DNA from: Dipteris shenzhenensis
Taxonomy: Eukaryota > Polypodiophyta > Polypodiopsida > Gleicheniales
Direction: 5' to 3' (one strand)
NCBI GenBank assembly: GCA_047967505.1
Contig: CM106538.1
DNA: 64,000 nt
Part shown: positions 1-9,960 of the stretch, in pieces
Position numbering within the stretch: the stretch's first letter is position 1
How the letters are laid out: every line of letters begins with the position of its first letter
The notes under the pieces: model-generated
Seen by the model: only the letters and a program-made list of their open reading frames with translations
Told to the model about the DNA's origin: nothing
The model's database searches: none
Program-made: the position numbers and the translations under genes

Positions 1-2208
1 TCCCCCCCAGTCTGATCACCCAATATGACCCTGCCTTAAACACCCCAACCTTTCCAAGATCTGGTTGTTTTTGTCACTAATCATGTGATATGGAACACAC
101 ATGTTCTTCCTGAGACCCCAGTATTCCCTTGCCTTAAACACCCAAGCCTTTCCAAGATTTGATTGTTTTTTTGTTTTGAATTCTCTTCAGAGACATCTGA
201 TAGGATTTGATCATTTTAGTCACTAATCATGTGATATGGAACTCACGTGTAATTCCCAAGACCCCTCCCTCTCCCATGTTGTTCAGCCCCACTTTTGAGA
301 CCCCTCTCCAAGCTATAGTTGCTCACCCAATAGTTTAAGGATGTTACAATGTTGCAAGATGTTACAATGAAGCACACACGCATGCACGCGCATGACGTGA
401 ATGCATGCATACAAGTGCATGCTCGACATATTTCTAGTCATGTGTTTAACTTTATAGCTGTTACCACCCAACTCTTATCAACATGTATTAATGATGCTTC
501 CTCACTTACGAGACAATTTTAATGCACACCAATCTGATTTCTAGCATGCATAAATATAAGTGTTATCATGCTATTGTGCTACTCCCCTAGATTTTAGTTC
601 TTCAATGTTGTTGGCTACTTCAACATGTATCTCTCTTGCATGTAGCCATGCCTATAGAAGTATCATGTAATTGTATTGTCTAATTAGCAAGCTTTTTAAA
701 AAAATCTTTGGAATGGTTATGATTTGTCATCTTATTTTGCTACCTTCTTTTTGTCCAAACAAAAATCAATTTTTAAAAATCATGAAAATAGTATTAAAAT
801 ATTATCTATAGGACAAAAAATATGAACCAGTGCTAATCCCTGTGCGTAGGCAACCAACATTTTTGCCCAATGCATAGATGTCAAGGCTTAAACCCATCCC
901 TATAAGGACACAAGTGCCTTGGTTGTTGAGAAATCCAAATCCCCAATTGTGCCTCAAAGTTATGATCCCACTCCAACAATTGTGCTAATTCAACATCTAT
1001 AACCTATGGAATTGGAGCCACAATACAAGTAAGAACCAAAGTACCCCATATACAAGTAAGAACCAAAGTACCCCATATACTCTATGGAAGGTGCAAATAG
1101 ACTCATGCAGGTGTACCACATATTGGACACCCATCCAATGCTTCTTATGTGGGGAAATCCACTGAATAGCAAATTAGCCAAGATTAATTTCAACCTAATT
1201 GCGAAGTTGGGCATGGATTTCCTACGTAAAGTAAACTGAGGTATACTGCTTGGAATGATTGGCATTGAAAGTCAAAGTGTGACAACAGAAAGCTTTGTAT
1301 CCCACATCCGATAAATGTGACAACAAGGAGTCAAAAAGAGAAATTCAGCAAGACTATCTTTTGAATCAAGAAGCATTGATTGTAAGAGCTAAACAAGCCT
1401 TGACTGCCGCGAACAAAGCGACACAATGCCAAGCACATCAGCACTCCCATTGCTACTCAAGAAGCAAAATAAGTCTACCCTAATGCCAAAATATAAAATC
1501 CTAATATCAAGCCTTAAGGCAATAGGTAAGGCAAGAACACGGGTAATTCGAGACAAACAAGTTAGTAGATTCAGTACAGAAAAAGTTTGTTGAACCTACC
1601 ACCAACCAAAGGGTGATGAATCTACACATAATTGAGCCCCAATTAGAAGGAGTTGCATTCATAAGCTTAACTAGTTGCCCTATCATGATCACAACTAGAA
1701 CCCTACTGTGTCACGAGGACGTGAATTTATAAAAAAAATTATGACTCTTGTAATTTGCATATGATTGCCTTGGGTCTCTGGGGCAAGGGAGTTTGGCCAG
1801 GTGTGTGGGACTTGGGAAATTAAAATTCCTAGTGGGTTCTTGAAAATTGTGAATGTGCAGGCCAATTAGGCAATTAATTCCTAGGACTAGTGTGTGCACT
1901 AGAGGGGCAAAAGAGTGGTGCAATTAATACCCCTGTAGTAGATGTCTTGGATGCTATATGCATTCCATTTTAGTTATTGAGAGTCATCTCTTATGTTTGG
2001 GCCACGACCATTTGAAAAGGTTTTAGAGGGAAAGAGGGTATATCTCTTCATGTATTCTCTAGAACTACCTGAATGACACGATAAACAAATCATATGCTTC
2101 ATGTTGGTGGGTGAATTACCTACGAGTCAAGTACAGATTGTCGTACTGCACATGAGCATGGGAAGTCTACTGCACAATGTAGGGTGCATCTTAACTAGGC
2201 CTACAACA
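1..2208. other. AT-rich non-coding stretch
   Basis: I see no coding region. Only short chance frames occur. The first ~260 bases contain an imperfect direct repeat, listed separately. The rest holds nothing recognisable. Confidence 0.6.
29..262. repeat. Imperfect direct repeat, two copies
   Basis: The block beginning TGCCTTAAACACCC (about 31-60) recurs at about 131-165. GTCACTAATCATGTGATATG (75-94) recurs at about 220-239. The second copy has an extra ~45 bases between the two blocks. Origin unknown. Confidence 0.7.
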
Positions 2209-2437
2209 TGTTGAGAGATCACCCTGAACATCCTGTGATCATATGTGAATAGCACTAACACTTATAGAGTGCTATAAAGGAAAGGGTTGGATGCCCTAAC
2301 CCTAACCCTATATGGGTTTGCATATATTTAACATTTTCAACTAAATCTAGTGTACAATTAGTCATTTGTGGTGTGCTCTCTAGCTATGTCCTCTCTCCTC
2401 AACTCCACTCTTCTCCTCCCCCCTCCATATTTTGCCA
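2209..2437 (+). mobile_element. Copia-type LTR (5' LTR)
   Basis: The segment starts TGTTGAGAGATCACC and ends TTTTGCCA, so it has TG..CA ends, and it is followed directly by a primer binding site. It contains a TATAAAGG box near 2274 and two CCCTAA units near 2295. Related, decayed copies are at 5292-5354 and 9790-9960. No partner LTR with the same flank was identified, so the element is incomplete. Confidence 0.75.
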
Positions 2438-2449
2438 TGGTATCAGAGC
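2438..2449 (+). other. Primer binding site (tRNA-iMet type)
   Basis: TGGTATCAGAGC abuts the LTR end. This is the classic primer binding site of plant copia elements, complementary to the 3' end of initiator tRNA-Met. Confidence 0.85.
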
Positions 2450-3905
2450 TCCCTTGCCTTCTGCTAAGGCATTGAGATCATTATGAGAGAGATAGAGAGA
2501 TCAGGAGCGATTGAGAGTTCTTTCACTTCCGTTGAGTGATAGAAAATTTTGGTTTATTCCAACAAAGATTTTCATTCATTGTGTTGAGAATTTCCATCCA
2601 TTCAATTCCTTTCCATTCTCTGGTCATGTGAGAGATTTCCTCATGAGAAAGATAGAGGTTCATTTTGAGAGATTCATTGAGAAAGAGAGTCTCATTTCTC
2701 TGTTGCATGAGATTTCAATTCTAAGAGTCCATTCTATGAGAGAGAGAGAAATAGGGAGTCGAGTACATCTTATTGTCTAAGAGAGCGCACCCCTAGTTAT
2801 CCTACTCTATCATCCTCTATGAAGGCAAGCTTGCACGGACCTCAACAACAATCAACGACCTTCAAGCTTCTATACCCCGTCCTGCGAAATGGCCAACCCT
2901 CTGACGACCCGAGCAAATCTGCAGACGAGCCTCCAAGCCTCTCCAAGCGCCTTTCAATGAACATAGCACCACTGCATCAATGCCTCCATCTACAGCCTCA
3001 AGAACGAGCAACTAAAGCCTAATGAATGCCGCATCCAACAACGAACCTTCTGCTGATGTGAAGAGATTTAGAGGTTCCGACGAGTCCAAAGGCTGAGCCA
3101 CCTTCGTATTTGCCAAGAGTTGTCTCAGAATTGGCCTTGCAATAGCAATGAGTAAGAAACGTCTTTTGAGCAGTATAGTGATGTTCTCCTGCTTGCCCGC
3201 CCAAGCCTGAAACGATCAATTTTTTGTGCTCTACATGTCGTCACATCATGCGCACATTTTGGTGCAAGTATCACTCACTTTTGAGCCTTTCCAACAACAA
3301 ATCCACTTCCTACATGCACATCAGCCTTTACATCGATGCATCTGACCTAGCACTTAAAAAGAACCAAAGAAAAAAATTTATTTGATGTTCTTTCATCGAT
3401 CGATGGTTGGTATAGATCTAGATCAGAGTAGACTAGATCACCATAGAGGGGACACTTTGAATTTCCCCAAGTTGCCAATCTAAGCCATGCCCAAATTCCC
3501 GACTATTACCTACTCAGAGTCAGTCCCTACGCTCACATATGATTTCACATCATCACATTACCTGAAACTTGACGATTCATCAGTTCAGTGATCAAACTTC
3601 AGAGTGTTCAGAGGCATTGCCAATTGTTCAGTAGGCATATAGCACATGGTTTGATTTCACACACACATGCCATCATTGTAAAGCATATTCGGCTATTTCA
3701 TGACAATGTGCACATCATTTCAGCCTTGTAAAGTCTCTTGGCTATTCCCGCCATCATTTGCTACAAGCCTTGTAATTCAAATTGGATTATATATATATTG
3801 TAATTCTATCTTCATCGCAAGTTCATATTTCACTTGCCACAATCAATGTTTTGGAGTTGATTTAGACAGTGATTTTCATGACATTTTGAGTACATTTCTT
3901 GCACC
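2450..3905 (+). other. Probable copia leader, non-coding
   Basis: There is no recognisable protein between the primer binding site and the gag start. The first ~300 bases are rich in GAGAGA/CATTGAGA words. The 1.46-kb distance from primer site to gag resembles the 1.38-kb leader of the gag-only copia element at 43.7-47 kb, which supports one element, but no direct similarity between the two leaders was established. Confidence 0.4.
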
Positions 3906-4106
3906 ATGTCTACGACTAGCAATCATAATTTGGAGGCATCTACTAAGTTAAACAACAATTATAACACATGGAAATATCGAATGGAGACCATTCTTGTACT
4001 TCAAGACAAATGGGGGTATGTCGATGGATCTACACCTAGACCATTGGATGATCTAGCCACTAGTAGCTCTACTCCACTTGTCACAGCACCAGCAATGGGA
4101 TCTCCA
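3906..4106 (+). pseudogene. Copia gag N-terminal fragment
   Basis: The frame starts MSTTSNHNLEAS and contains KLNNNYNTWKYRMETIL then KWGYVDGSTPRP, matching the N-terminal gag (UBN2/DUF4219-like) block of Ty1/copia elements. The similarity stops near 4106, where the sequence changes character. No zinc knuckle follows, so it is a truncated remnant. Confidence 0.75.
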
Positions 4107-5291
4107 TGTAAGAAAATAATAATACGTCTATGCTCAACAGATAACAGGATTTCGTATGCAAGAGAGAAAACAAGATAGTATGGAGAATCAAAAATTTGAT
4201 TACTATAGAACTGATACAATAGATGGTGCTGCCTCCCAACCGTGCGCTCCTGTGAAAGAAGCTTCGATGGCATGCTGGAAACAATAGAAGATGGAGGCAG
4301 GATGCTAAAGAATCAGGGTTGCTGTAGCCAGTGATGAAATGGGCTTCACGGGCTTGCTCTTATATAGCCACTAGTCATAGTCGGTTAGGATCAATTGGGT
4401 GACGGACCCAGTCCACCCAAAACGGTCGACTGGGGGTCGGTCCTGAAATAGGCCACCGACCATACGATAGAACCGGTGCACAAAACAAAGTAGTTGACCT
4501 ACGGAAGCCGTTCGGCCCAGAGCCATCCGGGATCATCTGAGGCTCCAAACGGGCCCTGCAACCCGAGAGTGGACTGCCCCAAGAAATGCTCCGTCTACCC
4601 TCAGTGCGGTCAGTCAAGGGATGCCTTCCCGCACTTGCATGTAGCCTAGTTGACGGTGTGCCAACTCTATCTGAAGCCGGGGTTGTTGCCCTTGTAAGAT
4701 GTCTCCAACTTTGGCTATTATGTCACTTTAACGCTTGGACATAATTGCAATTTTGTCATCGTGTTGTTGTGAAGCTTTCAATAAATTTTGAAAGTTTTGT
4801 AGAGACAAATGTTGCCTAAAGACTGGTTTAAACTCAGCCTAGGTTGTGAGCTATTAGCATTGAAAAAGAACGATCGCTATATAAGCATCACTATATAGCG
4901 ACACTAATAAACATCGCTATATAGCGACACTGGTAAACGTCGCTATATAGCGACAATTAACATAAGCTAAAAAAACATTAGTGGGGCTAAACAGGGCCAC
5001 AACAAGCCCTGTTTTGCCCAATGTCAGAGAGCACTTCATCAGAGAAAGAGTGTCACTTAGTGACATCACACTGCAGCATTGTGATAGCAAAGAGAATGTT
5101 GCAGACTCTTTACCAAACCACTCGGTAAAGAGCTTTTCGAGAAATACTGACTAGCTCTTGGTTTGATGCAGAGGAAAGACATTCCCCCATTAAAGGGGTG
5201 TGATGGAATGTAATGTTCAGTACTTCTTCGATTCCCTAGAATCATCATCTTGAGGGAAGGCCTACTTCATGATGTTGATCTTGAGGGATGG
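4107..5291. other. Unassigned insert-like stretch, no gene
   Basis: After the gag fragment stops, ~600 bp of more GC-rich sequence (4107-4701) lies between two TCTCCA hexamers (4101-4106 and 4702-4707). On the minus strand it has a GGCTATATAAGAGC TATA-like box (about 4348-4364), so it might be a solo LTR of a gypsy-type element, but the ends are not the canonical TG..CA pair. No coding content was recognised. Confidence 0.3.
4871..4956. repeat. Tandem palindromic repeat (TCGCTATATAGCGA)
   Basis: Four successive units of ~20-27 bp are each built around the 14-base palindrome TCGCTATATAGCGA. The last two copies are perfect and the first two degenerate, separated by CACTAATAAACA / CACTGGTAAACG spacers. 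Confidence 0.8.
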
Positions 5292-5354
5292 TGTTGAGAT
5301 CACGCTCAATATCCTGTGTGAATAGCAATAACACTTATAGAGTGCTATAAAGGA
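5292..5354 (+). repeat. LTR fragment related to 2209-2437
   Basis: TGTTGAGATCACGC... GTGCTATAAAGGAG parallels the first ~75 bases of the LTR at 2209. It is followed within ~10 bases by a copia reverse-transcriptase fragment on the same strand, so it is probably a rearranged piece of the same family. Confidence 0.6.
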
Positions 5355-5361
5355 GACCTCT

Positions 5362-5570
5362 GTTCTTCTGATTGTGGCACTATACATCAATGACCTCATT
5401 CTACTATGCAATGATCTTCATTAGCACAAGCTCTCCAAGAAGGACCTCCACACTATCCTTTCCATGACCGATTCAGGCCCCATTATTATTTAGGTATACA
5501 AGTTCAAAGGGATCGCACCTCTAGATGAACTTACCTCCTCAAGGAAGTCAAGGTCCATAAGCTTTTGACC
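5362..5570 (+). pseudogene. Copia reverse transcriptase fragment (plus strand)
   Basis: Translation gives LLIVALYINDLILLCNDLH, a stop, then LSKKDLHTILSMTDSGP and, after frameshifts, GIQVQRDRTS. This is the copia RT block around the catalytic YVDD, here with the first Asp replaced (YIND). It is decayed and non-functional. Confidence 0.75.
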
Positions 5571-5679
5571 ACAAAATTTATTGCTTTTGTAAGAAGCTCA
5601 CTTTTAGTGGTAGTATTTAGCACTTCATTAAGCTTCATTGGAAGAAAGAGAGAACACGGATTGTTTCTGATTAAACCAT

Positions 5680-6525
5680 GAGATACAAGTTGACTCTAAT
5701 GACATGTCGTAGACCAATGTGTGATTATTAGGTAAATTGACACAACAACTTGTAGCATAGGCAATGTCTAGCCTTGTAGTACACAAGTAAATGAGGGTGC
5801 TCGCTAGTTGTCTATGAAGTGTATCATCAAACTTTTAAGTACATTTCTCAAGTGAAGTGAAATGGGTTTGTTGTCTTCCACCTTGAATTTCTGCAAAAGA
5901 CTCTTGGCATACTTTATTTGAGACAAGCATCTATCATCTTTGGTCTGCCAAAACAATAGTGCAATAAGCCCAAATGTGTCATATCAAAGGTGTTTGACAG
6001 CTCACCCTTCACTTTTTAATCTTTTTACATTATTGCTAGTGAATATGATTCGTCTCTTCTTGTAGAACATACATAAATGACTCAATGGGAGTGTTCACAA
6101 ATTCCTTGGACTAGAAATCAGTGTATCTTCAAATACAATGCATAAAGTGCTTGCTTCAGCCCATTAGAGCTTTGCATATCTTGTGCTCTTATCTTGAAAT
6201 CTCAAACCCTTGGGGCTATGTACAAAATCCTCTTCTTTAAGATCACTGTTTGATCTAATATCTTTTTTTAGTAAACTCCCTCTTCTTACCCATACTCCTT
6301 GGTAACAAGATGGGTATAAATTTCTCCACATTCCCATCTAAAAAATATATGAAGGACATTTTACCTTATAGATTCATCTAGTGCCCACATTAGTTTTCCC
6401 AATGGGTAGATCAACCAAATCGCAAGTGGAATCCTTCTCTATAGATCTAATTCCATGTCCTTTTGCATTAATGGATGGCCCTATGCATATTGATATGTAT
6501 GAGCCTCAATAGTAGCATCTTGAGG
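5680..6525 (-). pseudogene. Copia reverse transcriptase remnant (minus strand)
   Basis: Reading the minus strand from 6525 down, with several frameshifts and stops, gives the copia RT order: MQKDMELD, STCDLVDLPIGKTNVGTR, GLKQALYA, THLGLLHY, QIKYAKSLLQKFKVEDNKP and LIYLCTTRLDIAYA. It is an old inactive copy lying tail to tail with the plus-strand RT fragment at 5362-5570. Confidence 0.7.
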
Positions 6526-7713
6526 TGCTCATCAAAGCATGATTGACCTCAAATTGGCTTGCCTATGTTGGCTACGCTAGTCCTTCCTACAAAATGTTGT
6601 CCTTGGCTATTCTTAATAGCTAAGTTGGCTTGATAATTGCTTGTAACATTTTTATATGTTGATATGCAATGGGTTGCGAAGCAATTCATGGTGGCTGCCC
6701 ATTTCTTAACAATTGGCTACAAATCTAAAAACAAGTTGCTTTGAGTTGTCATGTGCTTGTGCTTGTTGTTTGGTGTGAAGATTGTATGATATGCATGAGT
6801 TTGTGAGGTTAATGGCATCAAAAAAAAAGTCAAGGGCAAGGGATATGCTTTTGAAGAGCCCTTGTAGTCATATCTAGGAGGGGGAAATTGAGGCTACATT
6901 GATTACAAAAGCCATGATTTGACAAAAATAAAAAATATGGTTGTGGTACGTGGTTACCATCATGAGGGCCGCACCAATCAAGAAGAAGGTGTTAGTATCT
7001 TAGGTTGTGAGAATTTAAACAAGACTTTCTCTCTACATATCAATCCCCACTTGCTTGGCTATGCTTTGTTCTAGTGGTTTGATTCCCACTTGACTAGGTA
7101 TGCTTTGACATGATTCAAAGCTCTCAAATTCTTGGGTCTAGTATGATTTTTATATAATTAAGCTAACTTTGAAGTTTAGTCTATACTAATTGATGTAGGC
7201 AAGGCTATTATAGAGCTGTACTATTGAGTACTATGTTCAAACACTAATATCTATTTTGTCCATTCGTTAAGTGAAGAGAAAAGCTATTGAAGTTGTGCCC
7301 TCGCCAAAGTTATGTTTGTAATTTCTTGCCATTCCTATTTGTGTCATCGAGATGATTTTAGTCAAAGGTGGAATGGGCCTCATTAGTGATACGTTATACA
7401 CCTAGGCATAGTCAATAAGCCACTTGCATGCTCTCAAGGTTGAATCAGGTGCTATCAACGCATTTTGCAAAGTAAAGGATGAATTTGATTAAGAGTAGGG
7501 GTTGTGTATAGAAGGAGAAAATCCAAGGTGGCTTATGAAATGGATATAACACCAAAGCAATGGCTAAATTTCTTTCTTGAGCTTCCAACAAGGGGCCATG
7601 AAATCTAGAATTGTTCAGGAAGGAACATTACACACAATTTTATAAACTATACAAAACATGTTATTTAGGATATCCTTGAAATTTTGAAGTCAACCTAAGG
7701 CTTCAAGTATGAA
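6526..7713. other. Non-coding stretch
   Basis: This AT-rich sequence has no recognisable protein or repeat. It could be further decayed retroelement sequence. Confidence 0.5.
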
Positions 7714-8163
7714 TTGTGCACTGGGCTAGTGAATTGGGCTACGTTTGTGGAGATCTTTGTGAATAAAATAAGGGTAGACTGTAGGTTTCTCAAAAAATTA
7801 TCTAAGTTTTCCATGAAACTAGTGCGCCACATAGTGGCCTCGTCAACATCTATGGGTGAATCCATGGACGTTGCATGCACTCTAGGACCATCGGGAGTCC
7901 AAAGTGGACCTATAACTAAATCTTTGCCAGCAGATATGTTGGAAGATGTGAAGAAAAAAATAAAATATTCCATTTCATCATCTAATACAACAAATGAGAT
8001 GCCTAAGAGTGCAAAGCGCATCCTTCATCGCATTGAGGACATATTCAAAGCGATGGTATACCTTAGGGAAACATTGCCTACAACAAAGAAGGCCTTGAAA
8101 GAAGCAAATAGTGTTAGAGGGAATGGTGCTCCTCATCTTGAGGATGATGTAATAGGTTTTTAA
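7714..8163 (+). other. Unassigned 149-codon open frame
   Basis: This is an uninterrupted frame starting MCTGLVNWATFVEI and ending HLEDDVIGF. It is basic and helical in the second half (DVKKKIKYS.., RILHRIEDIFKAMVYLRE). I do not recognise a domain. No clear upstream or downstream exons were found, and the surroundings are decayed copia sequence, so it may be a transposon-derived or chance frame. Confidence 0.2.
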
Positions 8164-9789
8164 TGAATGGCATTGCTACAGTCCTGGCCACCAAAGATAC
8201 ACCAAAACTTGCATGCACTCATCATAGTTGACTTTTATTTAATTTGTTTATATTGTATATTTTTGGGTGTGCTACTCTCTTATGTATCTTTCTTTTCTCC
8301 TTTGTTTTTCCTTTCTTTCTCTTTTCCTTTTTTCTTCTCCCTAATTTTTACTTTGTTTGAAGATTTCAAATGTCAAAAACGTACTTTAATAATATTTGTG
8401 TTCTTTAATAAGAAGTTGAATCTACATTGGTATGTTGAGGGGTAAAACTTATAGTACATGAGTTTTTACTTATATTGAAATGTGCTTTGTAAGGAAGTAA
8501 TCGTTATAGTGTATTATACTGTCAAGCAACGTTTTGAAAAGCTCTACAATGTATTGAATTTTTTTTATATGTATAGTGAAAACACACACACACAACCCAC
8601 ATATAAATATTCACATAAACACGTGCATGCAGTCATGTACACATGTGAGGCAAAAGCAAACATTGAGTAAAGACTAATTGATATGATGCTACACTTTGAA
8701 GAAATGAAAAAATACTAATTGGAAGATACATAGATACTCAATTATGATTGATTCTCTATAGGTAGAGTCTTGTAAATTGTGTTCTCATTGCTTGGTTGGT
8801 GTTACAGATAATGCCTTTGTGAATGGATGAATTTAGCATGGGCCAAAATAGTGGGTTGATTATTTCTATGGAGTGATCATCCACTTATATGTATATCTTA
8901 TGTTAACTTAGTATAGCATACAACTAGTCACTTTCATGGCTTTTCACTTGTATAATGTATTTTCCTTTTGTATATAGCTAGGCATTTAGGTAGATTTCGT
9001 ATTGTAGAGCCTAGCAATCTGTCATTTCTTACTATCCTTCCTAAATGATATCAAAGTTAGTTTACTCCTTTTTGGATTGATCAACAAATTATTAAAAAGG
9101 GCTAAGAGTGTCTTGTGTTTGGAGGTATCCCCTTAGAGAGGAGTTGAAACTTTGAGAGGATTTTCTTTAGACCAAGCTCCAAGGACAAGCATGACATCTT
9201 GCAACTTGCAATCTCTTACGATGATCAGGCATAAGTTGTGACTTATACCATCAAGAGAGATAATATCACCATCATATCGTAGTGATGGCAAGTAGTCAAA
9301 AAAACTTTCAAAAAGCAAAAATAGAAAATTTGCACCATTATAAGGGTGCAAAGCCCTACAATACCTGACATGCCCCTATCATCACCAAGTCACAAAATGC
9401 CATAAAAAGGGATGCATATAGATGCATCAAATATGAGATGCTATTGGGCATGGATAAGTTGAGAATCTTTTATGCTCACTAATCTTAAGCTTCCCATCAT
9501 TTAGGGTGGTCACTCATTGGTTGCACAATAGGCTAAACAAGATGCCCAAGCATGAGCTCTTATAGCAAGGAAGAAGCATATGAGGAATTGAAGCCCTTTA
9601 TAAACCATTTTTGCTACTGATAAATGAAGTGTAGATCCATTAATAGGTGTGAAAGTTCATTTGCAAGATTGAGAAGGTCTCCTAGGATATTTCTACATAG
9701 TGCCTTGTAGTTCACATATTAGCCTTTTGATATTTTTGGCATATTTTTGCCATAGGTTTGGTCTTCTAGAGTGTTGAGGATGGTGTAAA
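8164..9789. other. Non-coding stretch
   Basis: No gene was recognised. It contains a pyrimidine-rich tract (about 8285-8345) and a short CA repeat (about 8581-8594). Confidence 0.5.
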
Positions 9790-9960
9790 TTGCCCCATTA
9801 AGATAGAGTTCATGGGACAAAGCTCAACCCTAACCCTAACCCTAACCCTAACCCTAAGTTTGAGGTCTAATGTATATGTTTTAACTTTGGAATACAACTT
9901 AGTGTATAGTTAGTCATCTCTTGTGCACTCCTCTCTTTGTCTCCTTGATCCTCGAGCTCA
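9790..9960 (+). mobile_element. Decayed LTR copy with CCCTAA array
   Basis: The segment carries the same succession of words as the LTR at 2209-2437: CCCTAA units, a TTTAAC block, AACTTAGTGTATAGTTAGTC, then GTGCACTCCTCTCT. The start and end are not preserved and no primer site follows. Five exact CCCTAA units lie at 9828-9857, versus two in the first LTR. Confidence 0.6.
9828..9857. repeat. (CCCTAA)5 telomere-like microsatellite
   Basis: Five perfect head-to-tail CCCTAA units, i.e. TTAGGG on the minus strand. The commonest plant telomere unit is TTTAGGG. The array is inside an LTR relative, so it is an internal repeat rather than a chromosome end. Confidence 0.9.

Noticed and set aside
4107-4701. 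Solo LTR between TCTCCA hexamers
   Set aside because: The ends are TG..TG rather than TG..CA, and a 6-bp match can occur by chance; kept only as an unassigned stretch.
9828-9857. Chromosome end (telomere)
   Set aside because: Only five units, flanked on both sides by ordinary sequence and embedded in an LTR relative.
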